A stretch of 64,000 nucleotides of DNA from NCBI GenBank assembly GCA_035552195.1, contig DASZLU010000055.1, forward strand, positions 62,001-126,000. The letters run 5' to 3'. Position numbers and translations under genes: made by a program. Positions 8,608-17,011 of this stretch are shown piece by piece (position 1 is the first letter of the stretch; each line of letters opens with the position of its first letter). Source of the DNA: CAIKMD01 sp035552195 (GTDB lineage Bacteria > Pseudomonadota > Alphaproteobacteria > ATCC43930 > CGMCC-115725). The notes beneath the pieces were generated by a model. The model saw only the letters and a list, made by a program, of their open reading frames with translations. It was not told where the DNA came from and made no database searches.

Positions 8608-9678
8608 CTAGCGCTGACCGAAGACGGCCGTCACCTTCGTCGCGTTGAAGATGTAGGTCGGCAGGATGTTCGACCACACGATCTTCTGATTGAGCTCCTG
8701 CATCGCGCCCATCAGCGCGAACCAGTTGAGCGTCTCGTGGCCGCCGCAATCTTCAACCTGTTCCAAGGTCATCTTCTTCCAAGCGTCGTAATTGCCGGTG
8801 ACCATGGCGTCGTAGAGCTTCATGTCGGTCTCGATATCCGGGACCATGCGCCAGGTCTTCTTCGTCAAGAAGGAATGCGACCAGCTCGACGACGCCATCA
8901 ACGCGACGCGATAGGGGCTCTCGCGCGCGATCTTCGCCACCGCCTTGCCGAGGGCGAAGCAGCGGCTCGGCTTCGGCGAATGCGGATCGGGCGGCGGCTT
9001 GTGGCCGAGATTGTCGGCGAAGCCGCGATAGCCGATCACCTCGCGGCCGTAGCAATTGATCGAGCACGGCACGATGCGGTGCGGAAAGCCTTTGCGATGG
9101 TAATCGAGATAGAGGCATGCATTGAGGAAAGCGTGCGCCAGGCCGGGATGCTCGTTCGGCTGATAGGAATAGGAGATGTCGAAATCCTCATCGAGCAGGT
9201 GCTCGACGAAATACTTCGCCGCCTCGCGATGGAAATGGAGCTTGAACTCGAAATCCATCGGTTCGCCCCAGACATTGGGCTTGCCCTTCATCGAGCCGGA
9301 TTCCGAGGCCTGCAGCCACGGCTTCACCGTCATGTCGCCGTCATAAGCGAGAACCGAGAACGGCGGGATGATGCCTTCGCGATAATTCTCGTACTGATCG
9401 TCGCCCCACATGAAAATGAAATCGGGCTTGAAATCGTCGATCACTTGGCGCGCGCGATCGAAATCGGCCAGCATCGCCTCATGATGCGCCGCGCCGGCGG
9501 CCGCGCCCTTATCGTTGCTCCATTCCTTCTTCATCGCCTCGGGCCATTTCGACTGGTCCTTGGCCGAATCCGGAATTGCCGGATCGGCGAGACGCTGGCT
9601 CAGCAAAAACGCCATATCGTGCTTCGGCCGGCTGAACAGCGGCGAATGCGAAATCCCAATACCCAAAACGTCGCCCAT
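8608..9678 (-). CDS. class III extradiol ring-cleavage dioxygenase, LigB type
   Basis: This 356-residue protein has the LigB fold of class III extradiol dioxygenases, which open catechol-type rings with non-haem Fe(II). Probable iron ligands are His11 in GISHSP, a His at 65 or 66 in AAHHEAM, and the Glu in GGHETLNWF near the C-terminus. The motif FMWGDDQYENY and the block INCYGREV are shared with the second LigB-type protein at 25726, so the two are paralogues. No separate LigA-like small subunit is present, as in the single-chain members. An AGGAGGG ribosome site lies eight bases before the ATG. It is divergent from two FAH genes, which would act on ring-opened products. Confidence 0.87.
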   Translation of the reverse strand: MGDVLGIGISHSPLFSRPKHDMAFLLSQRLADPAIPDSAKDQSKWPEAMKKEWSNDKGAAAGAAHHEAMLADFDRARQVIDDFKPDFIFMWGDDQYENYREGIIPPFSVLAYDGDMTVKPWLQASESGSMKGKPNVWGEPMDFEFKLHFHREAAKYFVEHLLDEDFDISYSYQPNEHPGLAHAFLNACLYLDYHRKGFPHRIVPCSINCYGREVIGYRGFADNLGHKPPPDPHSPKPSRCFALGKAVAKIARESPYRVALMASSSWSHSFLTKKTWRMVPDIETDMKLYDAMVTGNYDAWKKMTLEQVEDCGGHETLNWFALMGAMQELNQKIVWSNILPTYIFNATKVTAVFGQR

Positions 9679-9815
9679 AGGTCTTCCCTCCTGGGGTGAA
9701 GTGTCTTTGACCGGGAGGTTAAACCGCCGCAGCGGCCATTTCCAGTGCGGCGCCCATGTCCTAGATTGGTCGCAACCGGAGCAACGAGACTCCTTCGAGG
9801 AAGGCGCTAGATCTT

Positions 9816-10718
9816 ATGAAAATCGGTATCGCCGATCTGCCCTGGCCGTTCCTGGCCGAGCCGCGCATGATTGCGCAAAACGGCGCGGGCACCTGGCACG
9901 ATCTGCATAGTTTGATGTCGGAAGCCGGTCTCGGTGCGCCCGAGACCGCGAATATCGCGGCGACCTTGTCGCGGCTTTCCGCAATGGGCAGCGGCGGCCG
10001 CAAGAAGCTGGAGCGCGCGCTGGGCAGCGCCAAGCATCCGGTTCCCAGCCCCGCCCTCGCCGCGCCGATCGATCCGCTGGCGAAAATTCTGCTGACCGAG
10101 GGCCGTGTCGCTCTCGCCCGCTCCAACGACCAGCTGCCGGCAAAGATGGTGGTCGGCTTCTCGAAATTCGCGAGTGCCTGCGCCGCGCCGGGCGCCGCTT
10201 TGCGCCTGCCCGATCCGGCCGCGCGCTACGATGTCGAGGCGGTGCTGGTCGCCGTGCTGGGCAAGGAAGCTTCGCGCGTCTCCGCCGGCGAGGCGACGCG
10301 CAGCATCGTCGGTTTCACCCTCATGGCTGAGGTGACCAATCGCGACATGTTCGACCGCGAGTGGAAGACCAGCAACAATCTCTACGCCAAGAACCACCGC
10401 GGCCTGACGCCGCTCGGCCCGTCGATCTGGGTCGCAAGCCCGAGCGAGCTCGATCCCGCGACCGAAATCACGCTCAGCCTCAACGGCGCGGTGAAGCAGC
10501 GTTTCGCCGTCTCCGACTTCGCGCACAGCATCGCCAACGCGACCAAAGCCTGGTCCCGCACGGTGCTGGAACCAGGCGACATGGTCGCGCTCGGCGCCGC
10601 GATCTCGAAGCCGCGCCCCGGCAACGAGGTCGATTCACCGATCGAGATCAAAGTCGGCGACAAGATCGAGGTCGCCTGCGCGCCGATCGGCACGCTCAGC
10701 GCCACCATCGCCGGCTAG
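9816..10718 (+). CDS. FAH-fold protein with altered metal site
   Basis: This 300-residue protein has the fumarylacetoacetate hydrolase C-terminal fold: SNDQLPAKMVVGFSKFAS, YDVEAVLVAVLG, EVTNRDMF and a C-terminal GDKIEVACAPIGTL. Aligned with its neighbour at 10730, the metal-binding E-x-E motif is E-A-V here and the aspartate of NDVS is glutamate (AEVT). One ligand is therefore lost and another replaced. The protein may have altered metal use, a structural role in a hetero-oligomer with the next gene, or no catalytic activity. It is followed after 11 bp by a canonical FAH gene, in one operon, and is divergent from the LigB-type dioxygenase. Confidence 0.85.
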   Translation: MKIGIADLPWPFLAEPRMIAQNGAGTWHDLHSLMSEAGLGAPETANIAATLSRLSAMGSGGRKKLERALGSAKHPVPSPALAAPIDPLAKILLTEGRVALARSNDQLPAKMVVGFSKFASACAAPGAALRLPDPAARYDVEAVLVAVLGKEASRVSAGEATRSIVGFTLMAEVTNRDMFDREWKTSNNLYAKNHRGLTPLGPSIWVASPSELDPATEITLSLNGAVKQRFAVSDFAHSIANATKAWSRTVLEPGDMVALGAAISKPRPGNEVDSPIEIKVGDKIEVACAPIGTLSATIAG

Positions 10719-10729
10719 GAGACAAAGAA

Positions 10730-11710
10730 ATGCGTTTCGTCACGTTTGCACCGGCATCGGGCATCGAGCGCTTCGGCCTCGTTCTCGCCAACGGCAATAT
10801 CGTCGACATCGAAGGCGCTTGCGCCGCGATGCTGGCGCGCGAATTCCCGCTCGATCGCGCGCTCGTCCTCGCTCATGCGATGGCGCCACCCAATGCGCAG
10901 GACTTCATCGCCACCGGACGCTTCGCCCTCGATGCCGCGCATCAGGCGCTGCTTTACGCCGAAGAGCACGGCGGCACGGTGAAAGGTCCGCGCGGCGAAA
11001 AGGTTACCTTTGCACCCGGCGACGTGACCTTGCTCGCGCCCGTTCCCCGGCCGCGCAAATTCATCGCCGCCGGCAAGAATTATTTCGAGCATCAAGACGA
11101 GATGGGCCGGCCGGCGGACGCCAAGGTGCCGCAACTGCCGATCGCGCATGTGCAATTCGCGTCGACCGTCGTGCCGACCAATGCCACCATCTCGATCCCG
11201 CCCGAGACCAAGCATCTCGATTATGAGGTCGAGATCGCGGCCGTGATCGGCCGCCGCGCCTTCCGCGTCTCGAAGGAGCACGCGCTCGACTACCTCTTCG
11301 GCTACACCGTCTATAACGACGTCTCGGACCGCGACACCTATCGCGGCGAAGCGCGCAACGGCGGCGGCGTCGGCTGTCTCGGCAAGAATTTCGCCGGCTT
11401 CTCGCCGCTCGGCCCCTATCTCGTCACGCCCGACGAGATCGGCGATCCGCAGCTTCTCGCGCTGCAAAGTCGGGTCAACGGCAATATCCGCCAGAACTCG
11501 ACCGCACAGCGCATGATGTACAAGATCGACGAGCAGATCGCGCATTGGTCCGGCATCGGACTCGAGCCCGGCGACATCATCGGAACCGGCACGCCGGGCG
11601 GCGTCGCCGCCGGCCGCAAACCCGATCAGGAGCAATGGTGGCTTAAATCCGGCGACATCGTCGAGGTCGAGGTCGAGAAGCTCGGCACGCTCGTCACTCA
11701 TATCGCTTAA
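10730..11710 (+). CDS. fumarylacetoacetate hydrolase family protein (canonical)
   Basis: This 326-residue protein carries the complete FAH metal triad, the two glutamates in DYEVEIAAVIG and the aspartate in YNDVSDRD, and the usual GTGTPGGV loop near the C-terminus. It probably hydrolyses or hydrates an acyl-pyruvate or oxo-diene product of ring cleavage in the cytoplasm. The start at MRFVTFAPAS follows AGGAGA by about seven bases; an open frame extending upstream is a shadow of the preceding gene. It lies between an FAH-like gene with a broken metal site and a SnoaL-like gene, all on the plus strand with gaps under 20 bp. Confidence 0.9.
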   Translation: MRFVTFAPASGIERFGLVLANGNIVDIEGACAAMLAREFPLDRALVLAHAMAPPNAQDFIATGRFALDAAHQALLYAEEHGGTVKGPRGEKVTFAPGDVTLLAPVPRPRKFIAAGKNYFEHQDEMGRPADAKVPQLPIAHVQFASTVVPTNATISIPPETKHLDYEVEIAAVIGRRAFRVSKEHALDYLFGYTVYNDVSDRDTYRGEARNGGGVGCLGKNFAGFSPLGPYLVTPDEIGDPQLLALQSRVNGNIRQNSTAQRMMYKIDEQIAHWSGIGLEPGDIIGTGTPGGVAAGRKPDQEQWWLKSGDIVEVEVEKLGTLVTHIA

Positions 11711-11726
11711 ACATAGGAGAAGAGAG

Positions 11727-12161
11727 ATGGACCACGCCCAGCGCAAAGCAATCGAGCAGGAATGCAAAGACCTGGTGATCGCGATCACCCAACACGGCGA
11801 TCACAAAGAAACCGAGAAATGCATCGCCCTCTTCAGCGAGGACGGCACCTGGCTGCGCGGCGGCAAACCCTATAAGGGCCACGCCGAAATCCGTTCGTCC
11901 TACAAAGCGTCGACCCAGGTCGTGCGTCACATCAACGGCGGCTGCATGGTCAATGTCGTCGACGACAGCCACGCCGAGAGCGTGACTTATTACATCGCGC
12001 TGCATTACGACCCGAAGACGGACAGCCCGAAATTCCCCCTGCCCTTCGATCCGCCCTTCAGCATGGGCGAATGGCACGACAAATTCGTGAAGACGGCGCA
12101 GGGCTGGCGCTTCTCGTCGCGCGAAACCAAGCGCCTGTTCGAACGCCAAGGCGGCCACTGA
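11727..12161 (+). CDS. SnoaL/NTF2-like small protein
   Basis: This 144-residue protein has the cone-shaped NTF2/SnoaL-like fold: an N-terminal helix, the motif CIALFSEDGTWLRGGKPYKGHAEI typical of the family, and a C-terminal beta sheet ending in GWRFSSRETKRLF. Family members include isomerases, dehydratases and small ring-hydroxylating dioxygenase beta-like proteins. It lies 16 bp after the canonical FAH gene in the same operon and just before a binding protein and a Rieske oxygenase gene. A role as a beta-like partner of the Rieske enzyme at 13254 is possible but unproven. Confidence 0.8.
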   Translation: MDHAQRKAIEQECKDLVIAITQHGDHKETEKCIALFSEDGTWLRGGKPYKGHAEIRSSYKASTQVVRHINGGCMVNVVDDSHAESVTYYIALHYDPKTDSPKFPLPFDPPFSMGEWHDKFVKTAQGWRFSSRETKRLFERQGGH

Positions 12162-12177
12162 GCGAAAGGTCACGACG

Positions 12178-13242
12178 GTGAAAAAGCCCCCTCACCCCAA
12201 CCCTCTCCCCGCCGGGGAGAGGGAGGGACCCGTCGCGAAGCGATGGGAGGGTGAGGGGGTATTCATCACACTATTTCTCCTCATCGCACTCATCTTCTCC
12301 TCCAGCACGCACGCTGCGGACAAGACCTCTCTCTCCTATGTCACTTGGAATGCCGATTTCGGCTACATCATGGCTGCGATCGACAAAGGATATTTCGCCG
12401 AGGAAGGACTCGATGTCGATCTCACCTCGGCCAGTGGCGGCGTCGCCGTGCCGGCGGTGATCTCGGGCAGCCTCGATTTCACCGGCTCGGGTTCGAGCGC
12501 GATCAGCGCCATCCTCAAAGGCGCGCATATGAAGGTCGTGCTGGTCGGGCAGGATAAGCCCGGCTGGCAGCTCTGGTCGGTGAAGCCGGAACTGAAGACC
12601 CTCGCCGATCTCAAAGCCCAGCCCGTCGCGGTGATCAGCCGCGGCGACAGCGGCGAGATTGCCCTGCGCTATCTCCTCAAGAAGCACAACCTGCAGCGCG
12701 ATTATTTTGCCTTCACGCCGCTGGGCAACGGCACCGCACGCCTCGCCGCGATCTCGAGCGGCTCCATCCCCGCCGGCATCATGGTGTGGGGCGAGGTCGA
12801 GAAGCTGAAGACTTCGGGCGGGCTCACGCAAGGTCATCTTATCAGCAATCTCACCCAAGAAGTGCGGATGCCGTTCAATGGCCTCGCCACCAGCGACAAG
12901 CTGCTTGCCGAAAAGCCGGATCTGGTCCTTCGCATGGTGCGCGCACTGTTGAAGGGCCAGACCTATATGCGCACCAACCGCCCGCAAGCCGTGGCGATGA
13001 TCGCGCACTATGCCAAGACCGAGGAGAAGGATGCCGCATCGGATTACGATCACATCCAAGGCGGCGTCGCTCGCGACGGCACCGTGCCCGTGAGCGTGCA
13101 GAGCGAGGAAATCGCCCTGCGCAGCGAGATGGTCGATGTGCCGCCGGCAAAGCAAATGAAGCCGGCTGAGATTTTCGATTTCGGACCGGCGCACAAAGCG
13201 TTGGCCGATCTCAACGCCAAGGGATGGAAGCCGACACCTTAA
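12178..13242 (+). CDS. ABC importer binding protein with repeat inserted in signal peptide
   Basis: This 354-residue NMT1/SsuA-type periplasmic protein has the lobe-1 motif IMAAIDKGYFAEEGLDVDL and the lobe-2 motif SGSLDFTGSGSSAI. The start is the GTG at 12178, giving MKK. The next 24 codons are a copy of a palindromic repeat, in frame, after which the hydrophobic core VFITLFLLIALIF and a cleavage site STHAA-DK follow. Without the 72 bp the sequence would be a textbook Sec signal peptide, so the element appears to have landed between n-region and h-region. No other ATG, GTG or TTG start is in frame before the core. It precedes a Rieske oxygenase gene by 11 bp. Confidence 0.85.
   Translation: MKKPPHPNPLPAGEREGPVAKRWEGEGVFITLFLLIALIFSSSTHAADKTSLSYVTWNADFGYIMAAIDKGYFAEEGLDVDLTSASGGVAVPAVISGSLDFTGSGSSAISAILKGAHMKVVLVGQDKPGWQLWSVKPELKTLADLKAQPVAVISRGDSGEIALRYLLKKHNLQRDYFAFTPLGNGTARLAAISSGSIPAGIMVWGEVEKLKTSGGLTQGHLISNLTQEVRMPFNGLATSDKLLAEKPDLVLRMVRALLKGQTYMRTNRPQAVAMIAHYAKTEEKDAASDYDHIQGGVARDGTVPVSVQSEEIALRSEMVDVPPAKQMKPAEIFDFGPAHKALADLNAKGWKPTP
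12187..12259 (+). repeat. palindromic repeat family A, copy 2, inside a coding region
   Basis: This copy matches the element at 4885-4955 in inverse orientation, with 10-bp terminal inverted repeats CCCCCTCACC and GGTGAGGGGG. It contributes about 72 bp (24 codons, no stop) to the binding protein gene at 12178. Confidence 0.88.
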
Positions 13243-13253
13243 AAGGGGACGCC

Positions 13254-14420
13254 ATGAAGAAAGCCGAGAATGAATTACTGACGCGGATCGGGCCCGGCAC
13301 GGCGGCCGGCGCGATGCTGCGCCGCTATTGGTGGCCGGTCATCCTTGCCGAGCATCTCGGCAGCGAACCGAAAATCATCAAGCTGCTCGACGAGGAGTTC
13401 GTGCTGTTCCGCGCCGGCAACGGCAAGCTCGGTCTCCTCGACAAGCATTGCTGCCACCGCAACGCGTCACTCGAATACGGCCGTGTCGAACAAGAGGGAC
13501 TGCGTTGCTGCTACCATGGCTGGCTCTACGACACGCAAGGCAAATGCCTCGATCAGCCCTGCGAACCCGCCTTCAGCGACTTCAAGAATAAGGTGCGGCA
13601 AGGGGCTTACACCGTGCGCGAGGTCTCGGGCCTGATCTTCGCCTATATCGGTCCGAAGCCGGTGCCGGAATTCCCCAATTACGACCTGCTCTTCGACGCA
13701 CAGTGCCATAAGATCCTCAATGCGCGCGACATCTATGGCAATTGGCTGCAGCGCGTCGAAAACATGGTGGACTCGCTTCATGTGATGGCGCTGCATGCCA
13801 GCGTCTATCCCGAACTCGCGATGCAGCGGCCGGATGTCTGCCAATGGATCGAGCGCGATTACGGGATCGAGATGTATCTCGAATATCCGGGCGGCGTGCA
13901 TGACCGCCATCATTATGTCTTCCCGGCGATCAACCGCGTACAGGTCTGCCGCTCGGGCCAAGAGCCTTATCAATTCATGCAATGGGTGACGCCACTCGAC
14001 GACACCAAGGCGATCACTTTCCAGGTCTGGGGCTCGGAGCGCGGCATGGCACCCTACACCCTGACCACCGCGAAATACCAGGCGACGAAGCCGGGCGATT
14101 TCAAGCGCATCGAGGACGGCTGGTGGAATCTCTGGGACCGCGATCAGGACGACGCGGCGATCGAAAGTCAGGGCCTCATCACCAACCGCGCGAACGAGAA
14201 TCTCGCGACCTCGGATCGCGGCATCGTCATGATGCGCAAGATGGTGAAGCAGGCGATCGACGACGTAAAGAAAGGGAACGACCCGATCCACGTCATCCGC
14301 GGCGACAATCCGACCATCAAACTCGAAGCTTTCAAATCGATCCTTGGCGACGAGAAAGGCAAGATCCGCAATCCGGAGCTCGGCAAGAAGCTGCAAGTGA
14401 TCGAACCGTTCGATTTATGA
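13254..14420 (+). CDS. Rieske non-haem iron oxygenase alpha subunit (phthalate-dioxygenase type)
   Basis: This 388-residue protein is a Rieske oxygenase of the single-component-alpha (phthalate 4,5-dioxygenase/LigX/VanA-like) class. The [2Fe-2S] ligands are Cys66-x-His68 and Cys85-x2-His88 (CCYHGW). The mononuclear iron histidines are His176 and His181 in NMVDSLHVMALH. It would hydroxylate or O-demethylate an aromatic acid with electrons from a reductase not seen here. The start at MKKAENELL follows AAAAGGGG. It is the last gene of the FAH-SnoaL-binding protein run and is followed by a repeat of family B. Confidence 0.92.
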   Translation: MKKAENELLTRIGPGTAAGAMLRRYWWPVILAEHLGSEPKIIKLLDEEFVLFRAGNGKLGLLDKHCCHRNASLEYGRVEQEGLRCCYHGWLYDTQGKCLDQPCEPAFSDFKNKVRQGAYTVREVSGLIFAYIGPKPVPEFPNYDLLFDAQCHKILNARDIYGNWLQRVENMVDSLHVMALHASVYPELAMQRPDVCQWIERDYGIEMYLEYPGGVHDRHHYVFPAINRVQVCRSGQEPYQFMQWVTPLDDTKAITFQVWGSERGMAPYTLTTAKYQATKPGDFKRIEDGWWNLWDRDQDDAAIESQGLITNRANENLATSDRGIVMMRKMVKQAIDDVKKGNDPIHVIRGDNPTIKLEAFKSILGDEKGKIRNPELGKKLQVIEPFDL

Positions 14421-14435
14421 GGTTTGATTTTTATT

Positions 14436-14512
14436 CGTCATTCCCGCGAAAGCGGGAATCCACGGTCGGCACATCGCTGTTTCAATGGACCCCCGCTTTC
14501 GCGGGGGTGACG
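14436..14512 (+). repeat. palindromic repeat family B, copy 1
   Basis: The 77-bp element contains two hairpins, TTCCCGC-GAAA-GCGGGAA and CCCCCGC-TTTC-GCGGGGG, and starts CGTCATT. A related copy in the same orientation is at 15487-15550. The two copies flank the esterase gene at 14553. This type of element is common in proteobacterial genomes. Confidence 0.88.
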
Positions 14513-14552
14513 AACTGGTCCATGTAATACGACTACTCAAAGGAGTTCGTTC

Positions 14553-15467
14553 ATGCCCGATTCAGTTTCCTCCAACGCCGCCGCCCAAGTCGCCGCCGAA
14601 ATCCGCAAGATCGGCCGCAACTGGAATCCCGATGTGCTGAAGGCGACCTACGCCATCTTCAAGCCGCTGCAAGAGCGCGCGCCGAAAGACGGCGTCGACA
14701 GCGAGAAGGACATCGCCTACGGCCCGCATGAACGGCACCGGCTCGATATCTACACGCCGAAGCAGAAGCCGACCAAGGCGCCGGTCGTCGTCTATTTCCA
14801 TGGCGGCGGCTATATCGGCGGCGAGCGCAGCCCGCTGCCCGGCCTGATCTACGACAACGTGCCTATCTTCTTCGCACGCAACAGCATGGTCGGGGTCAAC
14901 GCCACCTATCGCCTGGCGCCCGAGCATAAATGGCCCGCAGGCGCCGAGGATGTCGGCAAGGTCGTCGCCTGGCTGCACGACAACATCGCGAAATACGGCG
15001 GCGACCCCGATCGCATCTTCATCATGGGCCAATCGGCCGGCGCGACCCACGTCGCGACCTGGACCTTCGTGCCGCAAGTCCATGGCAGCGCCGGACCGCG
15101 CGTCGCCGGCGCGCTGCTTCTGTCGGGCGTCTATGCGCCGCAGCACCCGGTCTACAGCCCCGGCAAGCCGGCCGAGAACTCCGTCGCCTATTACGGCGCG
15201 GACGAGAGCAAATATGCGGCGATGAGCCCGCTCTTCCACGTGAAGCCCGGTCACCCGCCGATCCTGATCGGCGTGACCGAATACGACCCCTACCCGCTCG
15301 CCTGGCCGACCCACGCCCTCGCCGCCGAGTTGGTCAAAGCCGGCAAGAAAGCGCCGTGGTTCGTCTTCAGCCGCGACAACAACCACGTCTCGCCGACGAT
15401 GCAGCTTAATTCCGAAGTCGACGGCCTCGGCCAAGAGTTGCTGGCCTTCGTGCGGAACCCGGCGTAA
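14553..15467 (+). CDS. alpha/beta hydrolase, hormone-sensitive-lipase-type esterase
   Basis: This 304-residue protein is a cytoplasmic esterase of the alpha/beta hydrolase fold. The HGGG oxyanion motif is at residues 83-86 and the nucleophile is Ser161 in GQSAGA; the acid is likely the Asp in TEYDPYP and the base the His in NNHVSP. These features match the HSL/acetyl-esterase group, possibly the kynurenine formamidase-like branch, which has a similar layout. AAGGAG precedes the ATG. It is bracketed by two same-orientation copies of repeat family B, so it is a candidate moved or insulated single-gene unit. Confidence 0.88.
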   Translation: MPDSVSSNAAAQVAAEIRKIGRNWNPDVLKATYAIFKPLQERAPKDGVDSEKDIAYGPHERHRLDIYTPKQKPTKAPVVVYFHGGGYIGGERSPLPGLIYDNVPIFFARNSMVGVNATYRLAPEHKWPAGAEDVGKVVAWLHDNIAKYGGDPDRIFIMGQSAGATHVATWTFVPQVHGSAGPRVAGALLLSGVYAPQHPVYSPGKPAENSVAYYGADESKYAAMSPLFHVKPGHPPILIGVTEYDPYPLAWPTHALAAELVKAGKKAPWFVFSRDNNHVSPTMQLNSEVDGLGQELLAFVRNPA

Positions 15468-15486
15468 CAGATTTGCAAAACTAAAC

Positions 15487-15550
15487 CGTCATTCCCGCGA
15501 AAGCGGGAATCCAGCGATATCTATGGACCCCCGCTGTCGCGGGGGTGACG
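15487..15550 (+). repeat. palindromic repeat family B, copy 2
   Basis: This copy has the same first hairpin as the element at 14436 and a second hairpin with CCCCCGC-TGTC-GCGGGGG, with a shorter spacer between the two. It lies between the esterase gene and the convergent MetE-like gene. Confidence 0.88.
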
Positions 15551-15586
15551 GGCTTAATAGGGCAGGATGAAGATCAGCGCGGCGGA

Positions 15587-16894
15587 TTACCGCCGCGCTT
15601 TCTTCTTCGCTTTCTTGGCTTTCGCTTTTTTCGCGACCTTGCGCACCGGCGCTTTCTTCGCAGCAGCCTTCTTCGCGGCCTTCTTCTTCGCCGCTTTTTT
15701 CACCGCCGGCTTGGCGCGCGATGCGCTGCTGCCTTTGGCCCAGAGGTGCTTGGTCGCGAGACGAGCGCCCTCGACCATCGCCTCGAATTTCGCCCAGCAG
15801 ATTTTCGGATCGTTGACGCGCGGGCCCATCCCGCAATCCGTGCCCGCCATAACGTTCTCGCGGCCGACGAGATGCGCGTAACGCGTCAGGCGCTGCGCCA
15901 CCAATTCCGGATTCTCGATGAAGTCGGTGCAGTGACCCACGACGCCGGGGATCAGCGCCGCGTCCTCCGGCACGCCGACGCTCTGGAACACGGCCCATTC
16001 GTGCTCATGTGCCGGATTCGAAGCTTCGATCGAATATTCCGAGGCGCGGATGCTGAAGACGATGTCGGCGATGTCCTTCAAGGGAATGTCGTCGGAATGC
16101 GGGCCGTGGAAACTGCCCCAGCAAACATGCAGCCTGATCTTCTCGCGCGGCAGCCCGCGGAGCGCGTGGTTCAACGCCTCGGCGCGCAGCCGGGCGTATT
16201 TGCGATACTCGGCAATCGACATGTCGGGATACATCAGCCAGCCGTCCGGCATGTCGGGATCGTCGATCTGCAAGCGGAAGCCGGCATCGACGATGGCTTT
16301 GTATTCCGTGCGCATCGTCTCGGCGATGGCTTCGACGAATTCCTCTTCGGTCTTGTAGTACTGATTGCGCAGCCAATGCTCGATCGTGCCGGGCGAGTTC
16401 GCCGGCACATAGGCTTCGCCGTAATCGACGCCCGCCAGCGCGTCCTTGAAGCGCTGCAGGTCGGCGTTCAGCTCATCCTGACCGACATAGCTCAGCGGCC
16501 CGGTGCAGGCATAGGTCACTTTCGGCGGATCGAGCCGCACGAATTTCGCATGGCCGTTGGCGAAATACTCGCGGAATTTCTTGATATCGCGCGCGCCGAT
16601 CGAAAGCGGCTCGGGATCGCGCGACGGATCGTAGGGATGCACTTCATACCCGGCCATGCGGCTGGCGCAGTATTGCGTGAACGAGGTCTTGCTCAGCTCG
16701 CCGTCATTGATGCTGTCGATGCCGATATCGACCTGCCGGCGGATCGTGGCGGCCAGCTCGTCGTTGAGCTTGCTCTCCAGTTCGGCCGCATCATACGGCG
16801 TGCCGTTGCCCTTCGCCCAAACCAGTTTGTGCAGATCCGGCGAGCGCGGCAGCGCGCCGGCATGCGTTACACGAATGCGATTGCCCGATGCCAT
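15587..16894 (-). CDS. MetE-like zinc methyltransferase-fold protein with Lys/Ala-rich tail
   Basis: The first 388 or so residues have the C-terminal catalytic fold of cobalamin-independent methionine synthase (UROD/MetE-like). The zinc ligands seem all present: His and Cys in LHVCWGSF, Glu in SIEASNPAHEHEW, and Cys in AGTDCGMG. It is shorter than MetE (about 750) and matches the stand-alone class found in catabolic clusters, which may transfer methyl groups or act on thiols. Residues 389-435 are a low-complexity tail with 23 Lys/Arg of 47, like histone H1 or bacterial HU-tail sequences. The start at MASGNRIRV is preferred over an upstream in-frame ATG because the longer N-terminus is not family-like. 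Confidence 0.85.
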   Translation of the reverse strand: MASGNRIRVTHAGALPRSPDLHKLVWAKGNGTPYDAAELESKLNDELAATIRRQVDIGIDSINDGELSKTSFTQYCASRMAGYEVHPYDPSRDPEPLSIGARDIKKFREYFANGHAKFVRLDPPKVTYACTGPLSYVGQDELNADLQRFKDALAGVDYGEAYVPANSPGTIEHWLRNQYYKTEEEFVEAIAETMRTEYKAIVDAGFRLQIDDPDMPDGWLMYPDMSIAEYRKYARLRAEALNHALRGLPREKIRLHVCWGSFHGPHSDDIPLKDIADIVFSIRASEYSIEASNPAHEHEWAVFQSVGVPEDAALIPGVVGHCTDFIENPELVAQRLTRYAHLVGRENVMAGTDCGMGPRVNDPKICWAKFEAMVEGARLATKHLWAKGSSASRAKPAVKKAAKKKAAKKAAAKKAPVRKVAKKAKAKKAKKKARR

Positions 16895-16983
16895 CAAGCG
16901 GCCCCCATTTGTTGCTGCGCGGCGATCCCGCGCGATTAGCGCCAAGTTTTCGAGCAGGCCCGCGACACTGTCAACCGCATCTC

Positions 16984-17002
16984 TGCCCACACGCCGTGTG
17001 GG
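16984..17002 (-). terminator. perfect short hairpin after the amidohydrolase gene
   Basis: GCCCACACG-C-CGTGTGGGC is a perfect inverted repeat 10 bp past the stop codon of the amidohydrolase at 17012. No T-run follows on the minus strand, so its role as terminator is uncertain. Confidence 0.4.
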
Positions 17003-17011
17003 CGTTGGGCT

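Noticed and set aside
9807..10526. A 239-codon minus-strand frame opposite the FAH-like gene
   Set aside because: It is antisense to a gene with a recognisable FAH fold and has only low-complexity charged sequence.
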